A DNA stretch of 64,000 nucleotides from Caldilineaceae bacterium SB0661_bin_32 (GTDB lineage Bacteria; Chloroflexota; Anaerolineae; Caldilineales; Caldilineaceae): the NCBI GenBank assembly GCA_009841235.1, contig VXMH01000024.1, positions 1 through 64,000 on the forward strand, read 5' to 3'. Position 1 is the stretch's first letter. Each line of letters opens with the position of its first letter. A program made the position numbers and the translations under genes. Shown here one piece after another: positions 25,213-33,171 of this stretch. Under the pieces are notes generated by a model, which did not search any database, had not been told where the DNA came from, and was given only the letters and a program-made list of their open reading frames with translations.

Positions 25213-26352
25213 ATGAAAATCACTCGTATAGACACGCACTTGACCGAACTGGCCAATCGCTCGATACCCTACGTCGTCGTCCATACCGACGAAGGGATCC
25301 ACGGTGTTGGCGAGCCATTTTCCTGCGGGCCAGACGGCGCCACGGCGGCCGCCATTCACGATTTCGCAGAGTGGCTGACCGGCCGCGATCCGCGCGACAT
25401 CGAAGGCCTGTATCACCTCATGTACGCCGGGGGCCGTTTCCCCGGCGGCTCGGTCGTCAACGCCGCCATCAGCGGCATCGAACACGCACTGTGGGACATC
25501 GCCGGTAAGGCTGCCGGCCTGCCTGTATACAGGCTTGTCGGCGGTAAGGCCCGCAACCGCGTTCGCGTCTACCAGAGCCTCGGCGGAGATACGCCCGAAG
25601 AGGCGGCCGACGATGCCATTCGCCTCATCCAGACCTACGGCTATACCGCCCTGAAGATGGGCCCTCTGCCCCCCGGCTGGCACCAGATGCCCTGGAACCG
25701 CGTCCTGCGCGAGACCGAGAGGCGTGTCGCAGCCGTGCGTGAAGCGGTCGGACCCGACATCGACATCGGACTCGATCCCCACGCCCGCATCCTCGAAATA
25801 GGTCGCGCCGCACAGCTCTGCGACGTGGTGGCTCCCTATCGTCCCTTCTTCGTCGAGGAGCCCCTGCGGCCGGAAAACTATGAGGCCCTCGCAAAGCTCA
25901 GCCGCAAGGTCAACGTTCCTATTGCCACCGGCGAGATGCTCTACAGCCGCCATGAATTCCGGGCGTTGCTGAGCCATCACGCCGTGGACATCATCCAGCC
26001 CGATATCTGCATTACCGGCGGCCTCTGGGAAATGAAAAAGATCGCCGCCATGGCCGAAGTACACTACGCCAGCGTCGCCCCCCACAATCCCTGTGGTCCG
26101 ATTGCGACCGCCGTCAATGTCCACTTCTCCGCCAGTACCTCGAATTTTCTGATACTGGAGTACAAGGCCGATGAAGGCCGTCGCGCCGACATCGTGGACG
26201 AACCAATCAAATTGATAGACGGTTACCTCGAGTTGCCCGACCGCCCCGGCCTCGGCATCGATCTGAATCTGGACGCCCTCGACGCCCGCCCTGGCCGCTC
26301 CTGGCACAGGCCGTTCCTCATTCGCCCGGACGGCTCCCTGGCCTACCAGTAG
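25213..26352 (+). CDS. Enolase-superfamily sugar-acid dehydratase, galactonate-dehydratase-like
   Basis: 379 aa of the mandelate racemase/muconate lactonizing group. An N-terminal capping domain is followed by a barrel with GLDPHARI (metal Asp plus a His in the DgoD position), FFVEEPLRPENYE (metal Glu), IATGEMLYSRHEFR (metal Glu) and SVAPHNPCGPIATAVNVHFS (catalytic His). This pattern matches galactonate dehydratase, giving 2-keto-3-deoxy-galactonate; other aldonate dehydratases of the group cannot be excluded. It has its own strong promoter and stands alone. The product would suit an HpaI-type aldolase such as that at 3900-4664, but they are 20 kb apart. Confidence 0.87.
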   Translation: MKITRIDTHLTELANRSIPYVVVHTDEGIHGVGEPFSCGPDGATAAAIHDFAEWLTGRDPRDIEGLYHLMYAGGRFPGGSVVNAAISGIEHALWDIAGKAAGLPVYRLVGGKARNRVRVYQSLGGDTPEEAADDAIRLIQTYGYTALKMGPLPPGWHQMPWNRVLRETERRVAAVREAVGPDIDIGLDPHARILEIGRAAQLCDVVAPYRPFFVEEPLRPENYEALAKLSRKVNVPIATGEMLYSRHEFRALLSHHAVDIIQPDICITGGLWEMKKIAAMAEVHYASVAPHNPCGPIATAVNVHFSASTSNFLILEYKADEGRRADIVDEPIKLIDGYLELPDRPGLGIDLNLDALDARPGRSWHRPFLIRPDGSLAYQ

Positions 26353-26393
26353 ACCAATCTACTGCGGAAAGAGCATCTGGACCCTTGTTTTCC

Positions 26394-26423
26394 TTTGCGG
26401 GATTCAGCGCTATGAAGTATACT
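26394..26423 (+). promoter_or_regulatory. Possible promoter for the coiled-coil protein
   Basis: TTTGCG (26394-26399), 18-nt spacer, TATACT (26418-26423). About 90 nt upstream of the ATG at 26512. The -10 is good and the -35 weak. Confidence 0.4.
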
Positions 26424-26511
26424 GTCGCAAAGAACGCTTGTGCGATTATCAGCTATTGCCATTTCTTCGGCAGTTCCAGGAAACGGCCACTCGACAGATT
26501 GAACTCGGAAA

Positions 26512-27264
26512 ATGACGACTACCGCCATCAATACAATTGAAGACCTTGTGCGGATTATGGACGATCACCCCGAGTGGGTCGAGGCCATGCGCGTAAGGCT
26601 TTTGTCAAGAGAAGTCCTGGAACTACCCCGGACGATTGCTACTCTAGCCGAAACCGTGGAAAGCTTTGCCGCCTCCACGAACAAGCGCTTGGACACAATC
26701 GAAGGTCGCTTGGATCAGCATGACGCCAGGTTCGACGCTGTGGACGCCAGGTTCGACGCTGTGGACGCCAGGTTCGACGCTGTGGATTCCAGATTCGAAT
26801 CAGTGGAGAACAGTATTCAAAAACTGCGAAATGAAGTAGCGCCCATAAAGGCCGCACACGCCCGAAATGCCGCGATCGAAGACGCCCTCGCCATTGCCGG
26901 CGATCTGGGCCTTCGGCAAGCCAAGACTCTAACCAGAGAAGAGCTCTGGGAGATTTCCGAGTCTGCTGACACTTCAGACATTTCCACAGGCGACCTGAGA
27001 AGCTTCCGCCGCGCCGACCTCATTTTGGAGGCCGCGGACACAGATGGGGAAACATGCTACGTTGCGATCGAAGTCTCCTTTACTGCAAATGGAAGAGACA
27101 CCGACAGAGCGATCCGCAACGCTGAATTCTTGAAGCGGTTTACTGGCAAGCGCTCAATTGCCGTAGTAGCTGGTCTCTATCGGGACAACCGGATTGACGA
27201 AGCTCTGGAAACCGGAGCGGTTTTCTGGCACCAGCTTGACCCTGAGCAACTTGAAGTCGAATAG
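26512..27264 (+). CDS. Coiled-coil protein with C-terminal nuclease-like domain (DUF3782-like)
   Basis: 250 aa. The N-terminal half is a long coiled coil (about residues 40-115) whose centre is built from the heptad DARFDAV repeated three times plus a diverged fourth copy. The C-terminal half has SFRRADLILEA followed by CYVAIEVSFTANGRDTDRAI, a D...E-x-x arrangement seen in PD-(D/E)XK-like domains, and AVVAGLYRDNRIDEALETGA. This two-part layout resembles DUF3782-type proteins of Cyanobacteria and Chloroflexota, of unknown function. The family assignment is from memory of the architecture. Repeat number may vary between strains. Confidence 0.7.
   Translation: MTTTAINTIEDLVRIMDDHPEWVEAMRVRLLSREVLELPRTIATLAETVESFAASTNKRLDTIEGRLDQHDARFDAVDARFDAVDARFDAVDSRFESVENSIQKLRNEVAPIKAAHARNAAIEDALAIAGDLGLRQAKTLTREELWEISESADTSDISTGDLRSFRRADLILEAADTDGETCYVAIEVSFTANGRDTDRAIRNAEFLKRFTGKRSIAVVAGLYRDNRIDEALETGAVFWHQLDPEQLEVE
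26722..26805 (+). repeat. Coding 21-bp tandem repeat
   Basis: Three identical copies of a 21-nt unit (26722-26742, 26743-26763, 26764-26784), each GACGCCAGGTTCGACGCTGT plus G, and a diverged fourth copy to 26805. One unit is one coiled-coil heptad, so copy changes keep both frame and heptad phase. Confidence 0.95.
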
Positions 27265-27406
27265 CAGTGCTCAGCTGAAATCCTCTTACCGTCATCGTTT
27301 CCCAGCCGCATTTCGCAACAGCCCAAAAGCCCCAGTACTCAAGCATTTGACGATTTTTCCATTTCACAAGACAGAATGAAGCTCGCCTTCGCGAAGGAAC
27401 TGACTT

Positions 27407-28387
27407 ATGCACGCAATCGAAGTCGAACAGACGCAATCAGGCCCCCTGCTCGTCTGGCGGGAGGTGGAAGAGCCAGTTTTGCATCCGGGCGAAGCGCTCG
27501 TGTCCATCCATGCGACAACGCTCAATCGCGCCGACCTGTCTCAGGCCGAAGGCAACTATCCTCCGCCCCCCGGAGCGTCCCACATCATGGGGTTGGACAT
27601 GTCGGGAGAAATCCTCGAACTGGGCGCGGGCGTAGAGGGATGGCAGGTCGGGGACAAAGTCTGCGCACTGCTCGCCGGTGGCGGATACGCCGAACGCGTA
27701 GCCGTCGACCAGCGGCTTCTGATCCCGATTCCAAGCGGTTGGTCCTTCGAAGAAGCGGCCTGCCTCGCGGAGGTCTACCTGACCGCCTACGTCAATATCT
27801 TCATGGAGGCCGGTTTTCAGGCTGGCGAGACAATCCTCATCCATGGCGGAGCCAGCGGGGTTGGGACTGCCGCCATTCAACTGGCGCAGGGCGCAGGGGG
27901 TCGCGTCATCACGACGGCCGGACGGCCCGACAAGGTGGAGACCTGCCTCGACCAGGGCGCCGACCTGGCTATCAACTATCGGACTGAAGACTTCGCCGCC
28001 CGCACCTTGGAGTACACGGACGGTGAAGGTGTCGACGTCGTCCTCGACATGGTGGGGGCAGAGTACCTGGAGAGGAACATCGGCCTGCTGAAGGTGAAAG
28101 GCCGCCTGGTATTCATCGCTACGCTCGGAGGTTCAGAAGCAATGGTTGACATCAGGCAACTCATGGGCAGGCGCGCACGCCTGATCGGGTCAGTGCTTCG
28201 CCCCCGGTCCGTCGTAGAAAAAGCCGAAATCATCCGGCGCTTTCGACGGCAGTTCTGGGGCCAGATCGAGGAGGGCTTGATCCGTCCCGTCATCGACAAA
28301 GTACTGCCGGTTGCCGAAGCCCACGCTGCACACGAACGCATGCGCACCTATGAAAACATCGGCAAGATCGTCCTCAAAGTGCGCTGA
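27407..28387 (+). CDS. NAD(P)H quinone oxidoreductase (PIG3-type, zinc-free MDR)
   Basis: 326 aa of the medium-chain dehydrogenase/reductase family without zinc ligands. The N-terminal GroES-like domain contains TTLNRADLSQAEGNYPPPPG and IMGLDMSGEILELG. The cofactor domain has ILIHGGASGVGTAAIQLAQ with the NADPH-binding GxGxxG-like turn, and KGRLVFIATLGG follows. The pattern is that of the p53-inducible quinone oxidoreductase (PIG3) group. It reduces quinones or similar electrophiles with NADPH in the cytosol. Its last 14 nt overlap the 3' end of the convergent phosphatase gene. Confidence 0.9.
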   Translation: MHAIEVEQTQSGPLLVWREVEEPVLHPGEALVSIHATTLNRADLSQAEGNYPPPPGASHIMGLDMSGEILELGAGVEGWQVGDKVCALLAGGGYAERVAVDQRLLIPIPSGWSFEEAACLAEVYLTAYVNIFMEAGFQAGETILIHGGASGVGTAAIQLAQGAGGRVITTAGRPDKVETCLDQGADLAINYRTEDFAARTLEYTDGEGVDVVLDMVGAEYLERNIGLLKVKGRLVFIATLGGSEAMVDIRQLMGRRARLIGSVLRPRSVVEKAEIIRRFRRQFWGQIEEGLIRPVIDKVLPVAEAHAAHERMRTYENIGKIVLKVR

Positions 28388-28808
28388 GTTCATCCAATAG
28401 CGCCAGTACTGCGTTCTCTATCGCCGCCAGCCCCGATTCTGCGTCCGCCAAATCCAGGTCGTACATCCGCCAATAGCGGACGCATTCTTCCCATTCGGGA
28501 AAACGCGCCGCCATAAGGGGGCGGTGCTCGATCTCGTTCATAGCGATCGTGAGCGCCGCCGCCATCAGATCTGACGCCTGCAAATCCATAGGCAGTCGGA
28601 CAGGTTTGCGCGGCCCGAATCCATGTTTGCGCAGCCGGTCCAGGGCATGTCTGGACATACAGCCCAGATTCTCCAGACTTGGCTGCAGCCCGCGGCTGCT
28701 CGCCTTCCAGTCCAGTTTACGTTGCCGGGCATGCTCGTTGAAAAAGTGCTCGGCATAGCGACTGCGATAATAGTTGCCAGTGCAGACGAAAAGCACTGTG
28801 GCGGTCAT
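28374..28808 (-). CDS. Low-molecular-weight phosphotyrosine phosphatase-like protein
   Basis: 144 aa opening with VLFVCTGNYYRSRYAE. Cys9 and Arg15 form the C-x5-R phosphate loop used by LMW tyrosine phosphatases and ArsC-type arsenate reductases, followed by a Ser. The C-terminal Asp that acts as general acid in LMW-PTPs (DPxx motif) is not obvious; MYDLDLAD near residue 115 is a candidate. It lacks the extra cysteines expected of an arsenate reductase. Downstream member of the PFK-methyltransferase cluster (18-nt gap), overlapping the convergent quinone reductase by 14 nt. Confidence 0.78.
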   Translation of the reverse strand: MTATVLFVCTGNYYRSRYAEHFFNEHARQRKLDWKASSRGLQPSLENLGCMSRHALDRLRKHGFGPRKPVRLPMDLQASDLMAAALTIAMNEIEHRPLMAARFPEWEECVRYWRMYDLDLADAESGLAAIENAVLALLDELSAL

Positions 28809-28826
28809 CTGTCCCGGTCCCCGTTT

Positions 28827-29453
28827 CTATCGTCGATTGCGTAACAATATCGCCTGACGACTGTCCCCGCTTTCTTCCTCTCTCGCTATCACCTGGAAGG
28901 AAAGTATCTGAAAGAAGCGTTCCAGAATCCTCCGTAACTCGTCATCCGCGTAGAGCGCATAGAACCGTTTAGGCTCGTAGAAATCCTCTTCCCGTACGCC
29001 TTCAAAGCTGCGACCTCCGTGCATGACGATGAAAATCAACCCTCCGGGCCTTACGACCCGACGGATCTCCTGCAAGACGTCCGCGAAGTCAGCCTTCGGT
29101 ACATGCAGCAGACAGTTCTGGGCGAACAGTCCGTCAAAGCGGCCGTCCGGAAAATCCAGCCGCAGGAAATCCATCTCGTATGCTGCCAGCCCCTTCTCCC
29201 GGCACAGACGAACCATCTCTGGAGAAAGATCTGTGCACACGACCTCCAGTCCCGCGTCCTGAAAGAAATGGGCTGCTTGGCCTGTACCTGCCCCGATCTC
29301 CAGGAGCGACGTCAAATCCTCGTCCTGCAAGCTCTGCAAGTACTGTACCCAAAGCGCTTTCTGCCAATCCCGGATGGGATTCCTGTCTCGTTGTTCAGCC
29401 TTGGCATCGTAAGCGCGTTTCAGTTCAGATGCGACCAAACGATAGTCTGTCAC
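28827..29453 (-). CDS. Class I SAM-dependent methyltransferase
   Basis: 208 aa. LTSLLEIGAGTGQAAHFFQD is the SAM-binding motif I, VVCTDLSPEMVRLCRE carries the acidic end of strand 2, YEMDFLRLDFPDGRFDGLFA motifs II/III and VVRPGGLIFIVMHGG post-motif III. Methyltransf_11/25-type domain; substrate unknown. The start is GTG at 29453, with only a G-rich stretch upstream, so it may be coupled to the PFK gene ending 24 nt before it. The tight PFK-methyltransferase-phosphatase order suggests one transcript. Confidence 0.83.
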   Translation of the reverse strand: MTDYRLVASELKRAYDAKAEQRDRNPIRDWQKALWVQYLQSLQDEDLTSLLEIGAGTGQAAHFFQDAGLEVVCTDLSPEMVRLCREKGLAAYEMDFLRLDFPDGRFDGLFAQNCLLHVPKADFADVLQEIRRVVRPGGLIFIVMHGGRSFEGVREEDFYEPKRFYALYADDELRRILERFFQILSFQVIAREEESGDSRQAILLRNRR

Positions 29454-29477
29454 CGAGCGTCGCCCCCTGTATGTCTC

Positions 29478-31757
29478 TCAGGAAGGGTCAGCCTGGCCCA
29501 ATGCCGACTGTTCGAAAAACCCGGGACCGGGCTGGGCCAGCATGCGCGCCAATGGCCGCAACTCCATCCACCACTGCTCAAGAGGCCGTTGATGGACTTC
29601 GTCCATCAGCCTGGGAATCCGGTAAAGCGGGGTGGCGTTCACGTCGCCCTCCTGAATCCCCAGACAGACAGCTCCCACATCTGAAAAACGCCTTGCTTCC
29701 GGGCGGCTCGCCACCTCTTCAATTCTTCGCACCGCTTCCCAGGCAAGTCGCGCCGCCAGAATGCGGTCGAATGGTGACGGGTTCCCGCCCTGCTGCAGGT
29801 GTCCCAAGATAGACTGGCGCACCTCGAACAGGTCCCCCCCCTCTTCTTCGAAAAGAGCGGAAATGAAGGAGGTCGTATAGAAGGAGTTTGCAGCTTCGTT
29901 TCGTATCATCAGCCCCAAACGTTTGCCTTGCTGAAATCCCTGCCTCAGGAGCTCAATATCTCGTTCGAGGTCCTTTAAGGTTATCCCCTCTTCGTGCAGG
30001 TAGACGCGTTCGGCGCCTGTGGCAATAGCGCTCATCAGGGCCAAGTAACCGCAATATCGTCCCATTACTTCCACAATAAAGCACCTGTTCAGGGCCACGG
30101 CAGACTGCTTAATCTTGTCAACGACCTCGACGATGCTGTTCAGGGCTGTGTCAGCGCCGATACTCAACTCCGAGCCAGGCAGGTTGTTGTTTATGCTGGC
30201 AGGGATGCAGATGATGGGTATGTCGAATGCCGGAAAGTTATGCCGCTCTTCGTATAATTTGTGTGCGGCGTGATACCCAGCCCAGCCGCCAATCATGACG
30301 ATGGCATCCACTCTATGTTTTTCGAGCACCTGCGCCGCCGCATACAGTTCCGCGCCCTCAGGGGTCTTGCGGCTGCTCCCCAGTTCCGAGCCCCCGGTGG
30401 GCGCCCAGCCATTGACGGCCATCCAATTCATCTCTTCAATATCGTCGTCAATCAGGCCCCGAAAGCCCCACTTGACACCGAGAGGAATATGGCCGTTGTC
30501 TTCGAGCATGCGCACGACCGCACGTGTCGCGGCATTCATTCCCGGCGCCGGCGCACCTCCCGTCATGACAGCGACCCGTAGACGTCGTTTGTTCGGCTGC
30601 GGAGGGCGCGGGTTGGCGCGAATCAGTGTCCGCAGAATGCGGAAGGAGTCCCTGTAGGCTTTGCCCCGGTACTCCATCGCCTCGTCGAATCGGCATTCAT
30701 GGATACATCTGCCGACCTTGTGCGTCTGTTCCACGCATTCCGTCAATGAGCTGTGAACGATCTTGTTGTTCTCGAATCCGATCAGAACCGCTTCATCGCC
30801 GGACTTGGCATTGAGAACAGCTTCAGCCGCCGCCGCGCCCATCAAAGTCGCCATGACTCGGTCCGAAGCGCTGGGAGAACCACCGCGTTGCACGTGGCCG
30901 AGAACAGTCACCCGCGCCTCTTCTCCCAGGTATTTGGTGAGTACCTCTTCTACATAGGCGCTGGATATCGCGTTTCCGTGTCTATCTTGCGCTCCCTCCG
31001 CCACCACTACAATACTGTCCCGCCGGCCCATTTCGCGGCCCGTGCGCAAAATTGAGCACATCCTCTCTTCCCACTCGTCCAGATTGGGCGGGCTCTCCGG
31101 AATCAGTGCAAAATCGGCCCCGGACGCCAGTGCGCCCATCAGCGCCAGATGACCGCAGTGATGCCCCATCACCTCGACCACAAAGGCGCGCTGGTGACTG
31201 GCCGCCGTACTGGTGATGGCGTCCAGCGCCTCGGTGATGCGGTGCAGGGCGGAGTCCGTGCCAATTGACAAGTCCGTTCCGAACATGTCATTGTCGATCG
31301 AACCGACCAGACCTGCGACCGTAAGAAATCCATACTCTTCCAAGTAAGATGGCTCCAGGCGGCCTTCGGCCACCAGCTCCTCCAACAGTGAGCGCCACTC
31401 CTCCCGCAGGACCTGTGCCCCGGTCAAACTGCCGTCGCCCCCAATCACAATCAGCCGGTTTATGCCCTGGAGCAGCAGATTGTACACCGCCTCCTTGCGC
31501 CCTTCCCTCCTGAGAAAGTCCGGGCTGCGGGCAGTTCCCAGCAGGGTCCCCCCTTCTTGCAGCACGCCGCCAACCGAGTCCCAGGAAAATGGGCGAATCA
31601 GATTGCCGCCCTCGATCATCCCCTGAAACCCCTCGAAAATTCCAAATACCTCCGCCTTCCGCTCCAAAGCCGCACGCACGGCCGATCGCACAGCCGCATT
31701 CATGCCCTGCGCATCGCCTCCGCTGGTGAGGACGCCAAGCCGAGTTGTCTTTGCCAT
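29478..31757 (-). CDS. pfkA: 6-phosphofructokinase, double-length eukaryotic-type
   Basis: 759 aa: two PFK domains in tandem, where typical bacterial PfkA is about 320 aa. The N half keeps the active site: TSGGDAQGMNAA (11-22), GGDGS (106-110; the Gly after Asp indicates ATP rather than PPi), SIDND (153-157, catalytic Asp155), Arg190, Glu254 and LGHVQRGGSPS with His288 and Arg291. One change is MGHH (197-200) where MGRH is expected. The C half is degenerate: GGWAG (490-494), INNN (522-525), LGHLQQGGNPSPFD (651-664). This split and the tail EQWWMELRPL match eukaryotic PFK1, whose C half is allosteric. AGGAGGG lies 6 nt before the ATG. Confidence 0.93.
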   Translation of the reverse strand: MAKTTRLGVLTSGGDAQGMNAAVRSAVRAALERKAEVFGIFEGFQGMIEGGNLIRPFSWDSVGGVLQEGGTLLGTARSPDFLRREGRKEAVYNLLLQGINRLIVIGGDGSLTGAQVLREEWRSLLEELVAEGRLEPSYLEEYGFLTVAGLVGSIDNDMFGTDLSIGTDSALHRITEALDAITSTAASHQRAFVVEVMGHHCGHLALMGALASGADFALIPESPPNLDEWEERMCSILRTGREMGRRDSIVVVAEGAQDRHGNAISSAYVEEVLTKYLGEEARVTVLGHVQRGGSPSASDRVMATLMGAAAAEAVLNAKSGDEAVLIGFENNKIVHSSLTECVEQTHKVGRCIHECRFDEAMEYRGKAYRDSFRILRTLIRANPRPPQPNKRRLRVAVMTGGAPAPGMNAATRAVVRMLEDNGHIPLGVKWGFRGLIDDDIEEMNWMAVNGWAPTGGSELGSSRKTPEGAELYAAAQVLEKHRVDAIVMIGGWAGYHAAHKLYEERHNFPAFDIPIICIPASINNNLPGSELSIGADTALNSIVEVVDKIKQSAVALNRCFIVEVMGRYCGYLALMSAIATGAERVYLHEEGITLKDLERDIELLRQGFQQGKRLGLMIRNEAANSFYTTSFISALFEEEGGDLFEVRQSILGHLQQGGNPSPFDRILAARLAWEAVRRIEEVASRPEARRFSDVGAVCLGIQEGDVNATPLYRIPRLMDEVHQRPLEQWWMELRPLARMLAQPGPGFFEQSALGQADPS

Positions 31758-31828
31758 GCGCCGCCCTCCTTTTGCGGCTAAACTACCTCCCTGTGCCGCC
31801 CTGCAGCGGCGTTTCTTGATTCCAGAAG

Positions 31829-31837
31829 ATTATAGCA
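31829..31837 (-). promoter_or_regulatory. Extended -10 promoter for the PFK gene
   Basis: Read on the minus strand: TGC then TATAAT (31837-31829), a perfect extended -10. No good -35 is present 16-18 nt upstream. The start would be near 31822, about 65 nt before the PFK ATG, and the leader contains the small hairpin GCCGC-CCTGCA-GCGGC. Confidence 0.5.
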
Positions 31838-32010
31838 TGTAGCAGGTTATTCTCGCACCTCGCATTCAGAGCCGGAGGTTCCGTTGCCGGCTCTTGCCAT
31901 CCGGCTGAAATCGCCGGCTTCCTCGCGAATTGCTGTAGCACGGCAGAGCTCTGGCGCCCCACAACTTCTGAATCGCTTTCCTTTCCAATCAATGCATTAC
32001 TCTTCCCGCT

Positions 32011-32040
32011 TTGACAGAACAAGCCCTCAAAATGTAGACT
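32011..32040 (+). promoter_or_regulatory. Promoter for the MBL/TPR pair
   Basis: TTGACA (32011-32016), 18-nt spacer, TAGACT (32035-32040). The start would fall near 32047, inside the palindrome at 32042-32057. Confidence 0.7.
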
Positions 32041-32041
32041 A

Positions 32042-32057
32042 TCTGATTAGAATCAGA
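32042..32057. promoter_or_regulatory. Palindrome at the transcription start, candidate operator
   Basis: TCTGATT and AATCAGA are perfect 7-bp arms around AG. It begins right after the -10 box of the 32011 promoter, a typical repressor position. No matching regulator gene is adjacent. Confidence 0.45.
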
Positions 32058-32145
32058 ACTGCAGTAGGCGAAGCGAATTCGAAGCTCAGTGTCGAAGTAA
32101 CGTTGTTTCCGGCGCAAAAGATCACCTGGACGAGAGGTTTCGATC

Positions 32146-33171
32146 ATGGCTGCCAGACGTAGAACTTCCTTCAAATTAGGGGTGACGGGCCTGGGCGAAC
32201 GGCAGGAAATCGCACCTGGTCTGTTTATCAACACCTTCTATAGAGGCTGTACGCCGGGTTTCGTCGTCACCGACGAGGGCCTGATACTCATCGATACGCC
32301 ATTGATCCCAAAACAGGCCAAGGACTGGCGGGAACAGATAGAAGCGGAAGCGCCGGGCCTGCCTATTCTCTATGTGTTCAACACCGATCACCATCGCGGC
32401 CACGCCCTGGGAAACCAGTATTTCCTGCCTACGACGGTGATCGCACACGAACGCGCCTTTAAGGAGATGTCAGGTTACACTGAAAACTTCAAGGAACGTG
32501 TCTATAACAGCTTCAAGCGAGAGCCCGAGATCCAGGAACAGTTGACCAACATCGAGATTATTCTCCCCGACGTTACCTTTACCGACTGCGCCCGCCTCAA
32601 ATATGGAGGTCGTGAGATTCAGTTGATCTACGCCGGCGGTCACACGCCGGCCACCAGCATTGCCTGGCTGCCGGAAGAGAAGATCGCCTTTGTCGGTGAC
32701 ATCCTGTGGGTGGACCAGCATCCGTACATGGCCCAGGCCGATTCTCTCGAATGGATCGAAGCCTTGCGACGTATCCGAACCCTTGGCGCCGAGAGATTGG
32801 TCCCAGGCCACGGCCCCGTCTGCCGTCCCGACGACACCCACCGGGTGGAGAAGTACATTCTCTTCAAACGAAAGCGCGTCCGTGACTACTACCGCGCCGG
32901 CAAGACCAAGAATGAGGCCAAGAGCGGGCTTGTAGGCGAAATGCTGGAGTGGTTCCCTGTTCCGCTGGAACGCAAAGCGAAAATAGAGAGCCAGATAAAG
33001 TCCGGCATCAATCGTGTCTACCGTGAGATCCAGAGAGAAGAAGAGTTGGCTGGAGCAGAGTCTGTGAACGGAGCTCTGCAGCCGCCGTCAAACGGCGCCC
33101 CCGTCCTTCACGAGCCGCAGGCCGAAGCCAACCTGATCCCCACACCTGTGGCGGTGGAGGCCAACCAGTAG
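32146..33171 (+). CDS. Metallo-beta-lactamase-fold hydrolase
   Basis: 341 aa. The MBL fold motifs appear in order: IDTPLIPKQ, NTDHHRGHALGN (the HxHxDH motif is replaced by D-H-H-x-G-H), AGGHTPATSIAWLPEEKIAFVGDIL with a metal His and the Asp, and LVPGHGPVC with the last His. The replacement of the first motif His by Asp is the form seen in some SoxH/quinoprotein-associated or glyoxalase-II-like groups. A Pro/Ala/Glu-rich tail of about 50 residues is disordered. GAGAGG precedes the ATG. Its TAG overlaps the GTG of the next gene by one base, so the two are translationally coupled. Substrate unknown. Confidence 0.84.
   Translation: MAARRRTSFKLGVTGLGERQEIAPGLFINTFYRGCTPGFVVTDEGLILIDTPLIPKQAKDWREQIEAEAPGLPILYVFNTDHHRGHALGNQYFLPTTVIAHERAFKEMSGYTENFKERVYNSFKREPEIQEQLTNIEIILPDVTFTDCARLKYGGREIQLIYAGGHTPATSIAWLPEEKIAFVGDILWVDQHPYMAQADSLEWIEALRRIRTLGAERLVPGHGPVCRPDDTHRVEKYILFKRKRVRDYYRAGKTKNEAKSGLVGEMLEWFPVPLERKAKIESQIKSGINRVYREIQREEELAGAESVNGALQPPSNGAPVLHEPQAEANLIPTPVAVEANQ

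Larger units (their letters stand above)
31758..32145. other. Divergent intergenic region
   Basis: About 390 nt between the PFK and MBL genes, transcribed away from each other. It holds the minus-strand extended -10 for PFK, the plus-strand promoter at 32011-32040 and a palindrome at 32042-32057. Several GCCGGCT/AGCCGG words occur at 31870-31920. No gene is seen. Confidence 0.6.

Noticed and set aside
25018-26307. 429-aa minus-strand ORF opposite the enolase-family gene
   Set aside because: Antisense shadow of a gene with a complete active site and its own promoter.
26722-26805. Possible CRISPR-like repeat
   Set aside because: Contiguous 21-bp coding repeats without spacers; it is a coiled-coil heptad repeat.
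28374-28808. Arsenate reductase assignment
   Set aside because: C-x5-R loop is shared, but the additional redox cysteines of thioredoxin-linked ArsC are absent.
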